Origin: an uncultured Lachnospiraceae bacterium
Lineage (GTDB): Bacteria; Bacillota; Clostridia; Lachnospirales; Lachnospiraceae
Assembly: GCA_944384025.1 (NCBI GenBank)
Contig: CALWRS010000002.1
Span: forward strand, 186,001 to 250,000
Direction of reading: 5' to 3'
Length of the DNA: 64,000 bases
Below are positions 19,409 to 27,682 of this stretch, in pieces. Numbering within the stretch: the first letter of the stretch is position 1; each line of letters begins with the position of its first letter. The notes beneath the pieces were generated by a model. That model did not search any database, was not told the origin of the DNA, and saw only the letters and a program-made list of their open reading frames with translations. A program made the position numbers and the translations under genes.

Positions 19409-20595
19409 TTTATCAGGAAAAGCAAGTCGTATTTTCCGCCGAATTTCAAAACAATACGCTGACGGAACTGCGGGTGTGCAAAAAAGAGGACGAAATCGTT
19501 CCCGGCAGCCTGTATATTGCGCGGGTAGAGAAAATCCTTCCTTCCATTCACGCTGCATTTGTGCATGTTCCGGGAGAGAAGGAAAATTGGTATTTGCCTT
19601 TGGAAAAAGCAAAGCACCCGATTACTGCGCACACCCATGCCGACGGCGTTTTACGCTGCGGCGACGAGATTCTTGTGCAAGTCGAGCGGGAAGCTGGAAA
19701 GAAGAAAAACGCAACAGCCGTTGCCGATTTTTCACTGACCGGCTGCTATTTTGTCATTTTGCACGGAAGCCGCGGCGTGCACCATTCCTCCAAAATAAAA
19801 GACGCAGAGTTTCTTCAGAAAATGAAAGCGCTTTTGCAAGAGAAAATAGAGAAAAACGCGCCCTACGGCATTATGATTCGAACGAACGCAAAAGACGCAG
19901 AAGAAGCGGTTCTTTTTCGGGAACTGGACTTTTTGCTTGCAGCATACCATTCGCTTACGAAGCTTGCGCCAAGCCGCACAGCGGGTACGCTTTTGCGAAA
20001 AGGCCTGCCCGCGTATTTGTGCGCCCTGCGCGATACATATGGGCAGAGCTACGAAGAAATCGTAACCGATAACGACGTTCTTTACGCGGAAATGGAAGCG
20101 TATTTAAAAGAGCTTCGGCCGGAGCTGCTGCCAAGGCTTAGAAAATACGAGGAGACTTATCCGCTCTCGTCGTTATACCGGATGCGAACGCATTTAGAGC
20201 AACTGCTTTCCGAGCGCGTGTGGCTTCGCAGCGGCGCTTACCTTGTCATTGAGCAAACGGAGGCGATGACCGTAATTGACGTAAATACCGGGAAGGCGAC
20301 GGGAGGAAGAAAATCTAGCGACGTTATTTTTCGCTGCAACCTTGAAGCCGCGCAGGAAATTGCAAGACAGATTCGCCTTCGCAACCTCTCCGGCATTATT
20401 CTCGTGGATTTTATCGACATGAAAACAGAAGAGGAGAACCGCCGACTGCTTTGCGAACTTTCTTCTCTGGTAAGAGAAGACCGCGTTGCTACGCGCGTGG
20501 TAGATATGACCGAGCTGCATCTGGTAGAGATGACGCGAACGAAAGTGCGAAAGCCTCTTTTTGAAGAACTTCGGCAGCTGGAGTGGCATTTGTGA
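19390..20595 (+). CDS. rng: Ribonuclease E/G family endoribonuclease
   Basis: An RNase G-type single-strand-specific endoribonuclease of 401 residues, involved in RNA decay and rRNA processing. An S1-like domain lies at the N-terminus (SLYIARVEKILPSIHAAFVH). The catalytic DNase I-like region carries the two magnesium-binding aspartates in VIDVNTGKATG at about residue 296 and ILVDFIDM at about 337. The zinc-link region found in longer RNase E forms is not evident, and the protein is shorter than E. coli RNase G (489). ATG 19390 follows AAAGGTGG and overlaps the preceding gene by 19 nt. Confidence 0.92.
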   Translation: MENRLIVYQEKQVVFSAEFQNNTLTELRVCKKEDEIVPGSLYIARVEKILPSIHAAFVHVPGEKENWYLPLEKAKHPITAHTHADGVLRCGDEILVQVEREAGKKKNATAVADFSLTGCYFVILHGSRGVHHSSKIKDAEFLQKMKALLQEKIEKNAPYGIMIRTNAKDAEEAVLFRELDFLLAAYHSLTKLAPSRTAGTLLRKGLPAYLCALRDTYGQSYEEIVTDNDVLYAEMEAYLKELRPELLPRLRKYEETYPLSSLYRMRTHLEQLLSERVWLRSGAYLVIEQTEAMTVIDVNTGKATGGRKSSDVIFRCNLEAAQEIARQIRLRNLSGIILVDFIDMKTEEENRRLLCELSSLVREDRVATRVVDMTELHLVEMTRTKVRKPLFEELRQLEWHL

Positions 20596-20605
20596 TTAAT
20601 TTTTC

Positions 20606-20634
20606 TTGACAAAAGAGAAAAAAAGTAATACGTT
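20606..20634 (+). promoter_or_regulatory. Promoter candidate before the lipoprotein gene
   Basis: Perfect TTGACA, N17, then TACGTT. The -10 is weak, but the position in the gap after rng fits. Confidence 0.5.
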
Positions 20635-20689
20635 GATAGCGTTGGGAACAGCAAATACAACGTGAATTGTAGAGCAACAGGAGGTTGGT

Positions 20690-22219
20690 ATGAAAGGAAA
20701 GAAACTGCTTGTCTTGATCGCAATTCTTCTGATGACCATGGTTTTTGCTACAGGCTGTGGCGTAGAAGATCCGACAGAGAGCGACGTAAGAAAGGTTTTG
20801 GAGAAAATCGGCGCCATCCCGGATGATGCCGATGACGAAGACGAAGATGATGAAGACAGCGTGAAGTACTCCATCAAAATCGACAAAGTCGACTTAAACG
20901 ACGACAAGGACCGTGCAACCGTAGAATGCACATTGAACATAGAAGGCCCTGTCACTACGATTGCGCAGCAGTACGAAATGAAGTTTCGCTTAAGCGACAG
21001 CAAGAGATGGAGAATTAAAAGCGGCGACCTTGAAGACGACGTAGAGATGGTTTCGGAAAAGCTTGCTACGGAAATTAGCGAAGATGCATTTATGGACCTG
21101 CTTGATGAAATGTACAGCATTCAAGTGGGCGAAACTTATGTAGAAATGAGCGAAGTAACCGATCTGAAGGTCACGAAGCACGAGCTTTCGGAAGACGATC
21201 TGGTTGACAAAGTAACATTTACAGGGAATGCAACTTACGGAATTTCCACCTACGCGTTTACCGCTACGGCAGAGTGCCAATATTACGACGGTCTGCAGGA
21301 GTGGGGCATCCGTTCCTGCGATGTTGACGACGATTACGACGTTACCTTCAGTATTGAAGGCATTTCCGAAGAGGAACTCTTAGAAGCAATTGAAGACAGC
21401 TACGAGACGTTTTACATTGACTCTGAACGCGTTTATTCGTACGACTTTACGGACGTTTCCGTTCTTTCTCACGAAGCGGATTTGGAAAATCTGCGCGATA
21501 CCGTTCGGATTCAGGCAACGTATAATGCACAAGCGATCGCTTACACGTTTGAAGCGCAGGTTGTATGTGAATACAGCACATACAGCGAAAACTGGGATGT
21601 CTACAGCGTTACTTTGATAGAAGGCACGGTAGAGTCTACTTTTGCAAGCAATTATGAATTTGGATTTACGGCGGAAGAGTTTGACGCCATCCTTAAGGAA
21701 GCAACCGATGCATATATAAGCATTTACGGAAGCCGCTACTACTTAAACGACGAAAACGTTACGATTACGGAAGTGGAAGTAGAGCCGGTAGAACTTACCG
21801 GACAGACTTCTTTGAGCTTGCCGACAAGTATGACGGTAACTGCCTCCGACCTTGCCATTTATCTAGATGTAACCGTTCGTTTGAACTACGACGACGAAGA
21901 CGGCTGGGAATTTGGCAGCTGGTCCGGAAGCGTAACCGGCTGTCAGAATCCTTTAACCGGAACTTGGACGGGTGAAAGCGAATCGGCCGGAACTATTACG
22001 GTTGTTGTGGAAGCAATGTATGACGAAAACGGAGACTACTACGCACAGATTACTGAGTCGGCAACGGGCGAGACTTATCGCTGCGAGCTGTACCAGTACG
22101 ATGTAAGCACCGGTGCAATATCGACGTATTATTCCGAAGGCTCGATTAACGTAGCCGGCATTGTCCAGGGCGATACGTGGGCGCTTGAGCAGGACGGAAT
22201 TGTACTGAAGAAAAACTAA
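20690..22219 (+). CDS. Acidic repeat-containing lipoprotein of unknown function
   Basis: A 509-residue predicted lipoprotein. A basic N-terminus and a hydrophobic stretch lead to the lipobox VFATGC, so Cys23 would be lipidated after signal peptidase II cleavage. The mature part begins with an Asp/Glu-rich stretch (DDADDEDEDDED). It then appears to contain three or four copies of a roughly 110-residue beta-rich module, each with a VTF/ATVECT strand and a W-containing strand (RWRIKSGD, EWGIRSCDVDDD, NWDVYSVTL). A C-terminal module has the form NPLTGTWTGESES. No enzyme motif was found. It is monocistronic, and a GGAGG site precedes ATG 20690. Confidence 0.82.
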   Translation: MKGKKLLVLIAILLMTMVFATGCGVEDPTESDVRKVLEKIGAIPDDADDEDEDDEDSVKYSIKIDKVDLNDDKDRATVECTLNIEGPVTTIAQQYEMKFRLSDSKRWRIKSGDLEDDVEMVSEKLATEISEDAFMDLLDEMYSIQVGETYVEMSEVTDLKVTKHELSEDDLVDKVTFTGNATYGISTYAFTATAECQYYDGLQEWGIRSCDVDDDYDVTFSIEGISEEELLEAIEDSYETFYIDSERVYSYDFTDVSVLSHEADLENLRDTVRIQATYNAQAIAYTFEAQVVCEYSTYSENWDVYSVTLIEGTVESTFASNYEFGFTAEEFDAILKEATDAYISIYGSRYYLNDENVTITEVEVEPVELTGQTSLSLPTSMTVTASDLAIYLDVTVRLNYDDEDGWEFGSWSGSVTGCQNPLTGTWTGESESAGTITVVVEAMYDENGDYYAQITESATGETYRCELYQYDVSTGAISTYYSEGSINVAGIVQGDTWALEQDGIVLKKN

Positions 22220-22226
22220 AAAACAA

Positions 22227-22255
22227 TTGACAAGGGCCGTTTCGTTTGTTATAAT
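22227..22255 (+). promoter_or_regulatory. Consensus promoter of the rplU operon
   Basis: TTGACA-N17-TATAAT is a perfect consensus, ending 84 nt before the rplU start codon. Confidence 0.92.
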
Positions 22256-22261
22256 GCTCTA

Positions 22262-22338
22262 GTATGCCGCACAATGGGGTTTAAGCATGGATTTTCCATC
22301 ACCGTAATTGGCGAGTAATGATAATAGGAGGTGCCCAG
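22262..22338 (+). promoter_or_regulatory. Candidate L21 leader (ribosomal protein autoregulatory 5' UTR)
   Basis: About 77 nt of leader lie between the promoter and rplU. It has a CCGCACAATGGGGTTTAAG segment and a small ATGGATTTTCCAT hairpin. Position, size and the GGGGTTTAAG core resemble the known L21 leader of Firmicutes, thought to bind a ribosomal protein of the operon. A covariance-model match was not run. Confidence 0.6.
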
Positions 22339-22647
22339 ATGTACGCGATTATTGCAACCGGTGGTAAGCAGTATAAGGTGTCTGAAGGCGATATCATTAG
22401 AGTAGAAAAGCTTGGAGCAGCAGAAGGCGAAACGGTTACCTTCGAGCAGGTTCTTGCCGTAAACAGCGGAGAGCTTGTTGTAGGAACCCCGAACGTAGCT
22501 GGTGCTACGGTATCTGCAACCGTGATTAAGGACGGAAAAGCGAAGAAGATTATCGTTTACAGATATAAGAGAAAGAGCGGATACCACAAGAAAAAAGGTC
22601 ACAGACAGGCCTACACTGAGGTTAAGATCGAAAAGATCAACGCTTAG
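22339..22647 (+). CDS. rplU: 50S ribosomal protein L21
   Basis: L21 is a small beta-barrel protein of the large subunit that binds 23S rRNA. It is 102 residues with the diagnostic start [18 protein letters not shown] and the C-terminal [18 protein letters not shown] that contacts rRNA. GGAGGTG eight bases upstream fixes ATG 22339. It is the first gene of the conserved rplU-prp-rpmA operon behind a consensus promoter and a probable autoregulatory leader. Confidence 0.97.
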   Translation: MYAIIATGGKQYKVSEGDIIRVEKLGAAEGETVTFEQVLAVNSGELVVGTPNVAGATVSATVIKDGKAKKIIVYRYKRKSGYHKKKGHRQAYTEVKIEKINA

Positions 22648-22656
22648 GAATTCTTT

Positions 22657-22974
22657 ATGATTCGAGTATCCTTTTCTTGTAAGGACGACAGGATTACCGG
22701 ATTTACGTGCGTAGGACATGCGGGCTACGAAGAAGCCGGCAAAGACATTGTATGCGCCGGTGTTTCCGCACTTGTTATTAACGCCATAAATTCAATTGAA
22801 AGCCTTACGGCGGCAAAATTTCAAGTACAGGAAAAAGACGGAGACATCCGCTTTGTACTGGAAGACTTATCCTGTCGGGAAGCGCAGCTGCTTTTAGAGT
22901 CTTTGCAGCTGGGGTTGAAAACGATTGAGAATGACTGTGGTTCTCAATACGTAAAAGTAACGGTTGTTAGTTAG
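22657..22974 (+). CDS. prp: Ribosomal-processing cysteine protease Prp
   Basis: A 105-residue cysteine protease (YsxB family) that cleaves the N-terminal extension of ribosomal protein L27 before its assembly. The catalytic histidine and cysteine are seen in GHAGYEEAGKDIVCAGVSAL (residues 20-39). It sits between rplU and rpmA, the invariant position for this enzyme. The L27 encoded next carries the matching cleavage peptide, so substrate and protease agree within the window. Confidence 0.95.
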   Translation: MIRVSFSCKDDRITGFTCVGHAGYEEAGKDIVCAGVSALVINAINSIESLTAAKFQVQEKDGDIRFVLEDLSCREAQLLLESLQLGLKTIENDCGSQYVKVTVVS

Positions 22975-23009
22975 GTTTGAAACACTGATTTTTAGGAGGT
23001 AATGTGGTC

Positions 23010-23294
23010 ATGTTAAAAATGAACCTTCAGTTATTTGCTCATAAAAAGGGTGTTGGTTCCACGAAGAACGGCAGAGATTCCGAGTCGAAAAGACTTGGCG
23101 CTAAAAGAGCAGACGGACAGTTTGTAAAAGCCGGAAACATTCTTTTTCGCCAGCGTGGCACCAAGATTCATCCCGGGGTAAATGTTGGCCGTGGCGGCGA
23201 CGACACATTGTTTGCGCTGGTTGACGGAACACTTCGCTTTGAAACAAAGGCAAAGGGGAGAAAGCAGGCAAGCGTTTATCCTGTTGCCGAGTAA
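23010..23294 (+). CDS. rpmA: 50S ribosomal protein L27 with Prp-cleaved extension
   Basis: L27 lies near the peptidyl-transferase centre. The 94-residue precursor begins [17 protein letters not shown]; Prp is known to cut between the Phe and Ala of such extensions, exposing the mature AHKKG end. The rest is canonical ([18 protein letters not shown]). TAGGAGGT nine bases upstream supports ATG 23010; an in-frame GTG two codons earlier is less likely. It is the last gene before an intrinsic terminator. Confidence 0.96.
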   Translation: MLKMNLQLFAHKKGVGSTKNGRDSESKRLGAKRADGQFVKAGNILFRQRGTKIHPGVNVGRGGDDTLFALVDGTLRFETKAKGRKQASVYPVAE

Positions 23295-23316
23295 GCGGAA
23301 AATCATTTTGGACAAC

Positions 23317-23348
23317 AAGGCAGCCCTGAGGTCAGGGTTGCCTTTTTC
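23317..23348 (+). terminator. Intrinsic terminator between rpmA and obgE
   Basis: An 11-bp stem (AAGGCAGCCCT / AGGGTTGCCTT, one G-U pair), a 6-nt loop and a TTTTT tail. It lies 30 nt before obgE and could allow partial readthrough. Confidence 0.88.
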
Positions 23349-23377
23349 CATATGGAGTTGCAGAAACGGAGGACAGT

Positions 23378-24664
23378 ATGTTTGCAGATACCGCAAAAAT
23401 CTACATTCGATCCGGTAACGGCGGCGACGGGCACGTCGGGTTCCGGCGAGAGCTCTTTGTAGCTGCCGGAGGACCAAACGGCGGCGACGGCGGAAGAGGC
23501 GGCGACCTGATCTTTGAAATTGACGAGGGACTCAATACGCTGAATGAATTCCGCTATACGCGCAAATATTGTGCGCAGGACGGACAGTGCGGCGGAAACA
23601 ATAACTGCTCCGGCAAAGACGGGGAAGATTTGGTCATTAAAGTTCCGGAAGGCACGGTCATTAAAGAAGCAAATTCCGGAAAAGTTATCGCGGATATGTC
23701 CCACGAAAACCGCCGTGTTGTTATTTTAAAGGGCGGAAGAGGAGGCAAGGGAAACCAGCACTACGCTACGGCGACGATGCAGGTTCCCAAGTACGCGCAG
23801 CCGGGCCAAAAAGGGAAAGAACTGGAAGTCATTCTGGAGCTTAAGGTGATTGCAGACGTCGGTCTGGTTGGCTTTCCAAACGTCGGAAAATCGACTCTTC
23901 TCTCCCGCGTCTCGAACGCAAAGCCAAAGATTGCCAACTACCATTTTACAACGTTAAATCCGAACCTAGGCGTTGTTAGCCTGGAAGGGACGGATGGGTT
24001 CGTAATTGCCGATATTCCCGGCTTGATTGAAGGCGCATCGGAAGGCGTCGGTCTTGGGCACGAGTTTTTAAAGCACGTAGAGCGCTGCAAAGTAATTTTA
24101 CATCTTGTGGACGCCGCTTCTACGGAAGGACGCGACCCCGCAGAGGACATTGCCAAAATCAATCAGGAACTAGCAAAATACAGCGAGACGCTGGCAAACA
24201 AACCGCAGATTATTGCCGCTAATAAAATGGATTTATACACGCCGGAAGAACAGGAAATTGCTCTTTCTCTTTTGCGCCAGGAACTGGGCGAAGAGACGCC
24301 GATTTACCCTATTTCCGCTGTGTCCGGCTACGGAGTCAAGGAGCTTCTTTACGCTGCATATTCGCTTCTAAAACAGAGCAAAGAGGAGCCGATTGTGTTT
24401 GAGCGCGAGTTTTTCCCGGAGACGATGGACCGGGTGGACGAGCCGTATACCGTTTCGTTTGACGAAGAGGAAGGCATGTACGTTGTTGAAGGCCCGCGCA
24501 TTGAGCGGATGCTTGGTTATACGAATCTGGATTCGGAAAAAGGCTTCGAATTTTTCCAGAATTTTCTGAAAACAAACGGCATTTTAGAGGAACTGGAAGC
24601 GCTTGGAATTCAAGACGGCGATACGGTAAGGATGTACGGTCTGCAATTTGATTATTACAAGTAA
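23378..24664 (+). CDS. obgE: GTPase Obg (CgtA)
   Basis: Obg is an essential GTPase linked to 50S assembly, (p)ppGpp and, in spore formers, sporulation control. It has 428 residues. A glycine-rich Obg domain (GGNGGDGHVGFRRE, PNGGDGGRGGD, RGGKGNQHYAT) is followed by the G domain. G1 is GFPNVGKSTLLS at about residue 165; G2 and G3 follow, with DIPGLIEGAS; G4 is NKMD at about 283. A C-terminal OCT domain ends the protein, typical of Gram-positive Obg. GGAGGACAGT precedes the ATG. Confidence 0.97.
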   Translation: MFADTAKIYIRSGNGGDGHVGFRRELFVAAGGPNGGDGGRGGDLIFEIDEGLNTLNEFRYTRKYCAQDGQCGGNNNCSGKDGEDLVIKVPEGTVIKEANSGKVIADMSHENRRVVILKGGRGGKGNQHYATATMQVPKYAQPGQKGKELEVILELKVIADVGLVGFPNVGKSTLLSRVSNAKPKIANYHFTTLNPNLGVVSLEGTDGFVIADIPGLIEGASEGVGLGHEFLKHVERCKVILHLVDAASTEGRDPAEDIAKINQELAKYSETLANKPQIIAANKMDLYTPEEQEIALSLLRQELGEETPIYPISAVSGYGVKELLYAAYSLLKQSKEEPIVFEREFFPETMDRVDEPYTVSFDEEEGMYVVEGPRIERMLGYTNLDSEKGFEFFQNFLKTNGILEELEALGIQDGDTVRMYGLQFDYYK

Positions 24665-24694
24665 AGGCAAAAGCTTACAGAAGAGAGGTTTTTT

Positions 24695-24988
24695 ATGACA
24701 AGCAAGCAACGGTCGTATTTAAAAGGCTTGGCTATGAAGGAAGAGCCGATTTTTCAGATTGGCAAAGGGCGGATTACACCGGAGCTGACCAATGCCGTAA
24801 GCGAGGCTTTGGAAGCAAGAGAGCTGATAAAAATCAGCGTTTTAAACAACTGTCTGGAGCGTCCTGCGGATTTGGCGGCGGTTCTTTCGGAACGCACGCA
24901 GGCAGAAGTCGTGCAGGTAATCGGAAAGAAAATTGTGCTTTACCGGGAATCCCGCAAGAAAAAGAAAATTGATTTGCCGGAGAAGTAA
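24695..24988 (+). CDS. yhbY: YhbY family RNA-binding protein (CRM domain)
   Basis: A 97-residue CRM-domain protein. It has MTSKQRSYLKGLAMKEEPIF, the GxxG-type motif in QIGKGRITPELTNAV, and the C-terminal strand QVIGKKIVLYR. YhbY associates with pre-50S particles in E. coli. Here it lies 30 nt after obgE and 17 nt before the NadD fusion gene, within a ribosome-biogenesis operon, which supports that role. The basic tail RKKKKI may add RNA affinity. Confidence 0.93.
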   Translation: MTSKQRSYLKGLAMKEEPIFQIGKGRITPELTNAVSEALEARELIKISVLNNCLERPADLAAVLSERTQAEVVQVIGKKIVLYRESRKKKKIDLPEK

Positions 24989-25005
24989 AAGCAGAGGGGA
25001 AGATA

Positions 25006-26193
25006 ATGAAGATTGGCATTTTGGGCGGAACCTTTGACCCGATTCATCTGGCGCACGTAACGCTTGCAAAAGCGGCCCGCGACGCCTATTTGCTTGACGA
25101 AGTCTGGTTTGTGCCGGCGAAAATTCCGCCTCATAAACAAGACAAGCAGATTGCGTCCGAGGAGCACCGAAGTCAGATGATTCTGGCTACGATTCAAAAC
25201 GAACCCGGGTTTCGGCTTTGCACAATTGAATTGGAGCGAGACGCCGTTTCCTACACGGCGGAAACGCTTCGTCTGTTGCGAAGCGAACGCCCGCTTGACC
25301 AATTCTTTTATTTGATGGGAGAAGACTCTTTGCGGCAATTTTCCCATTGGTACCATCCGGAGCAGATTGTTTGGGAAGCAAGCGTCTTAGTTGCGCCAAG
25401 ACCGGACGGAGATAAAGAAGAGCTTGCCCGTCTGCTTGCCGAGCAAAACGAGCGCTTTGGCAACCATTTTTTCTCCTTGCCGACAAAGTGGCTGCCGATT
25501 TCCTCTACAGATGTTCGTGAGCGCATAAAAAACGGGCTGCCGTTTGCGCACATGCTTCCGGAAGGCGTTGTGGAATACATTTTGTCTCATGGCGTTTATA
25601 CGGATGCGCCGGATTTGTTTTACTTGCAGCAGGAACTTCGCTTACAGCTGTCAAAAAAAAGGTATTACCACAGTATGGGCGTGGCATATACCGCCGCGGC
25701 GCTTGCTATGCGCTATCAGGTGCCGGTAAACGACGCGCTGCTTGCCGGATGGCTGCACGACTGCGCGAAGGAAATGAGCGAGGAAGCGTTACGAAAAGAG
25801 TGCCAAAAGCAGGGGATTGCTATTTCAAAAGCAGAAGAGAAGAACTGGCAGCTGCTTCACGGAAAAGCAGGCGCATCTTTAGCTAAGCATACTTACGGAG
25901 TAAAACAGCAGGAAATACTGGACGCGATTCGCTATCACGTTACCGGCCGGCCGGATATGACGATTTTGGAACAGATTGTCTACATTGCCGATTATATTGA
26001 GCCGTCGCGAACTATGCTTTCCGAAGCCGCGCTTTCGCAAATTCGCGCACAGGCTTTTTGGGATCTGCCGGGAACAGTTTGCCGGATAGCCGATTTGGTT
26101 TTGCAGCATTTAAGAGAGCAGGACGCAGTAATTGATGAGCATACGCAGGAGACGTATGAATTTTACAAAAAGAAAACGGAGGAGCAGACTTGA
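25006..26193 (+). CDS. nadD: NadD-YqeK fusion: nicotinate-nucleotide adenylyltransferase plus HD hydrolase
   Basis: A two-domain protein of 395 residues. Residues 1 to about 205 are NadD, which makes deamido-NAD from nicotinate mononucleotide and ATP; GGTFDPIHLAHV near the start and ISSTDVRERI at about 166 are nucleotidyltransferase motifs. Residues about 215-395 are a YqeK-type HD domain, with the histidine in RYYHSMGV, AGWLHDCAKEM at about 247, and a further conserved histidine (LLHGKAGA). YqeK proteins hydrolyse diadenosine tetraphosphate. The two are separate neighbouring genes in Bacillus, so the fusion is an expected clade trait. The stop overlaps the start of rsfS. Confidence 0.93.
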   Translation: MKIGILGGTFDPIHLAHVTLAKAARDAYLLDEVWFVPAKIPPHKQDKQIASEEHRSQMILATIQNEPGFRLCTIELERDAVSYTAETLRLLRSERPLDQFFYLMGEDSLRQFSHWYHPEQIVWEASVLVAPRPDGDKEELARLLAEQNERFGNHFFSLPTKWLPISSTDVRERIKNGLPFAHMLPEGVVEYILSHGVYTDAPDLFYLQQELRLQLSKKRYYHSMGVAYTAAALAMRYQVPVNDALLAGWLHDCAKEMSEEALRKECQKQGIAISKAEEKNWQLLHGKAGASLAKHTYGVKQQEILDAIRYHVTGRPDMTILEQIVYIADYIEPSRTMLSEAALSQIRAQAFWDLPGTVCRIADLVLQHLREQDAVIDEHTQETYEFYKKKTEEQT

Positions 26194-26549
26194 ATAAGGA
26201 ACATGCAAAAAAAATGGCGCTTTTCGCTTACGAAGCGCTGGAAGAAAAAAAGGGGCTTGATATTCGAGTAATAGAGATCGGAGAAATTTCTCCGGTAGCT
26301 GATTACTTTGTGATTGCAGACGGAAGCAGCGTCCCGCAAGTAGAAGCAATGACGGACGCAGTGCAGGAGCGCTTGCAGCAGCTGGGCGCCTTTCCTGCGC
26401 GTATAGAAGGCGCAAAAAACAGCGGCTGGGTTTTGATGGACTACGGCGATGTAATCGTTCATATTTTTTCTTCGCAGGACCGGCTTTTTTACGATTTGGA
26501 GCGCGTTTGGCGCGACGGAAAAACAATCGAAAAAAAGGACTTGCTGTAA
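26190..26549 (+). CDS. rsfS: Ribosome silencing factor RsfS
   Basis: RsfS binds L14 and keeps the 50S subunit from joining the 30S under nutrient limitation. It is 119 residues with the hallmark segments ISPVADYFVIADGSS and GWVLMDYGDVIVHIFS. Translation appears to begin at TTG 26190, which overlaps the preceding TGA stop and follows GGAGGAG. This indicates translational coupling. It closes the obgE-yhbY-nadD-rsfS run and ends 3 nt from the convergent lexA stop. Confidence 0.93.
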   Translation: MNKEHAKKMALFAYEALEEKKGLDIRVIEIGEISPVADYFVIADGSSVPQVEAMTDAVQERLQQLGAFPARIEGAKNSGWVLMDYGDVIVHIFSSQDRLFYDLERVWRDGKTIEKKDLL

Positions 26550-26552
26550 CGT

Positions 26553-27164
26553 CTAAAACAAACGAAACAGACCGATGACTACGCCAAGAATTTCAACGTG
26601 ATCGGTAAGGATGGGGTCCATGTGGTCGTTTTCCGGCTGAAGACGGTAGTAGCCGTTTTCTTTGTAAAAGGTTTTTACTGTTGCAGAGTCATCAATAAGC
26701 GCTACGACAATGTCTCCGTTTCGGGCCGTGTTCCGCTTAGCAACGATTACTTGGTCCCCGTTATAAATGCCGACATTTACCATGCTTTCTCCCTTTACTT
26801 TAAGCATGAAGGTCTCTGCGTTTGGGAGAAACTCTGTAGGAATCGGGAAATAATTTTCAATCTGTTCCACTGCAAGAATAGGCATACCGGCCGTAACCGT
26901 GCCAAGCATAGGAACGTTTACTACTTCCCGGCGCGAAAGCTGAAATTCGTCGTCTACAATTTCAATCGTCCGCGACTTCGCTGCATCCCTGCGGATGTAG
27001 CCGTTTCGCTCAAGCGTTTCTAGGTGCGCATGAACCGAGGAAGTAGAGCGCAGATGTACGGCGTCGCAAATGTCGCGAACCGAAGGGGGATACCCTTTTT
27101 TTAAAATCTGCTGCTTGATGAATTCCAGAATTTCTTCCTGCTTTTTTGTGATCTTTCCTGGCAT
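26553..27164 (-). CDS. lexA: LexA repressor, SOS regulator
   Basis: LexA represses SOS genes and self-cleaves when RecA is activated. It is 203 residues. An N-terminal winged helix (ITKKQEEILEFIKQQI, GYPPSVRDICDAVHL) is followed by the cleavage site Ala-Gly in GTVTAGMPILAVE. The catalytic serine is in KGESMVNVGI, and the lysine is in the VVALIDDSATVKTF segment. ATG 27164 is preferred because the protein then starts MPGKITKKQ and a GGTAGG lies upstream. Four LexA-box-like sites and the divergent yneA gene lie just upstream, so autoregulation is expected. Confidence 0.96.
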   Translation of the reverse strand: MPGKITKKQEEILEFIKQQILKKGYPPSVRDICDAVHLRSTSSVHAHLETLERNGYIRRDAAKSRTIEIVDDEFQLSRREVVNVPMLGTVTAGMPILAVEQIENYFPIPTEFLPNAETFMLKVKGESMVNVGIYNGDQVIVAKRNTARNGDIVVALIDDSATVKTFYKENGYYRLQPENDHMDPILTDHVEILGVVIGLFRLF

Positions 27165-27191
27165 CTGATTTCCTACCTTTCCCATACACAC

Positions 27192-27213
27192 GCTCCCTTT
27201 GGGAGCTTTTTTT
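27192..27213 (+). terminator. Hairpin with T tail at the lexA 5' end
   Basis: GCTCCC-TTT-GGGAGC followed by seven T on the plus strand. It could stop readthrough from rsfS across lexA. On the minus strand the same stem would sit at the extreme 5' end of lexA mRNA. Confidence 0.55.
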
Positions 27214-27214
27214 C

Positions 27215-27243
27215 ATTATAACACAGCTGCGGCGATACCGCAA
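27215..27243 (-). promoter_or_regulatory. lexA promoter
   Basis: On the minus strand, TTGCGG-N17-TATAAT. A LexA-box-like sequence directly overlaps and follows its upstream edge. Confidence 0.75.
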
Positions 27244-27287
27244 AAACATTTGTTCGAAATTTTCCTCAAAAATCGAACAAATTTTTG
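27243..27287. promoter_or_regulatory. Two LexA-box-like sites on the lexA side
   Basis: AAAACATTTGTTCG at 27243-27256 is a good match to the Firmicute CGAAC-N4-GTTCG pattern. CGAACAAATTTTTG at 27274-27287 is a weaker, half-degenerate match. Confidence 0.65.
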
Positions 27288-27311
27288 GTAAATCTGACGA
27301 ACGCGTTTTTC

Positions 27312-27340
27312 TTGACAAGCAAACAGATGTTCGGTATCAT
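27312..27340 (+). promoter_or_regulatory. yneA promoter with LexA box in the spacer
   Basis: TTGACA-N17-TATCAT. The spacer contains CAAACAGATGTTCG, so LexA binding would block RNA polymerase. Confidence 0.85.
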
Positions 27341-27359
27341 AAAGGCAAACAAATGTTCG
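27320..27359. promoter_or_regulatory. Two LexA boxes on the yneA side
   Basis: CAAACAGATGTTCG at 27320-27333 and CAAACAAATGTTCG at 27346-27359. Their starts are 26 nt apart, on nearly the same face of the helix. The second lies just downstream of the -10. Confidence 0.85.
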
Positions 27360-27382
27360 TCTTGAAAGGAGCGTGCCGAACT

Positions 27383-27676
27383 ATGAAAAGAAACAAAATT
27401 GTTTCCGGAGCTTTCCTTGTTCTTACCGTTATTGCACTTGTCCTGCTCGTATTTGCCGCATCCATGCAAAAAGTCAGCGGACAGACCGAAAAAACCAAAA
27501 CCGTCACCTCGGTATGTATCCAAAGAGGAGACAGCCTTTGGTCGCTTGCCAAAGAGTACTACAGCGACGAGTGCGGAGACTTCCGGGATTACCTTTCGGA
27601 AATCCGCCGGACAAACAACTTGCCAAACGACGAAATCACTGCCGGAAACTACCTTCTCATTCCCTTTTACAAATAA
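27383..27676 (+). CDS. yneA: YneA-like SOS cell-division inhibitor (TM + LysM)
   Basis: A 97-residue protein with one N-terminal membrane segment (GAFLVLTVIALVLLVFAA) and a C-terminal LysM-like domain (CIQRGDSLWSLAKEYYS through AGNYLLIPFY). In Bacillus, YneA is SOS-induced, sits divergent to lexA and delays division after DNA damage. Architecture, length and the divergent position behind two LexA boxes make the assignment strong. An in-frame ATG 30 nt upstream lies inside a LexA box; ATG 27383 with AAGGAG 11 nt before it is the better start. Confidence 0.88.
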   Translation: MKRNKIVSGAFLVLTVIALVLLVFAASMQKVSGQTEKTKTVTSVCIQRGDSLWSLAKEYYSDECGDFRDYLSEIRRTNNLPNDEITAGNYLLIPFYK

Positions 27677-27682
27677 GCAGCC

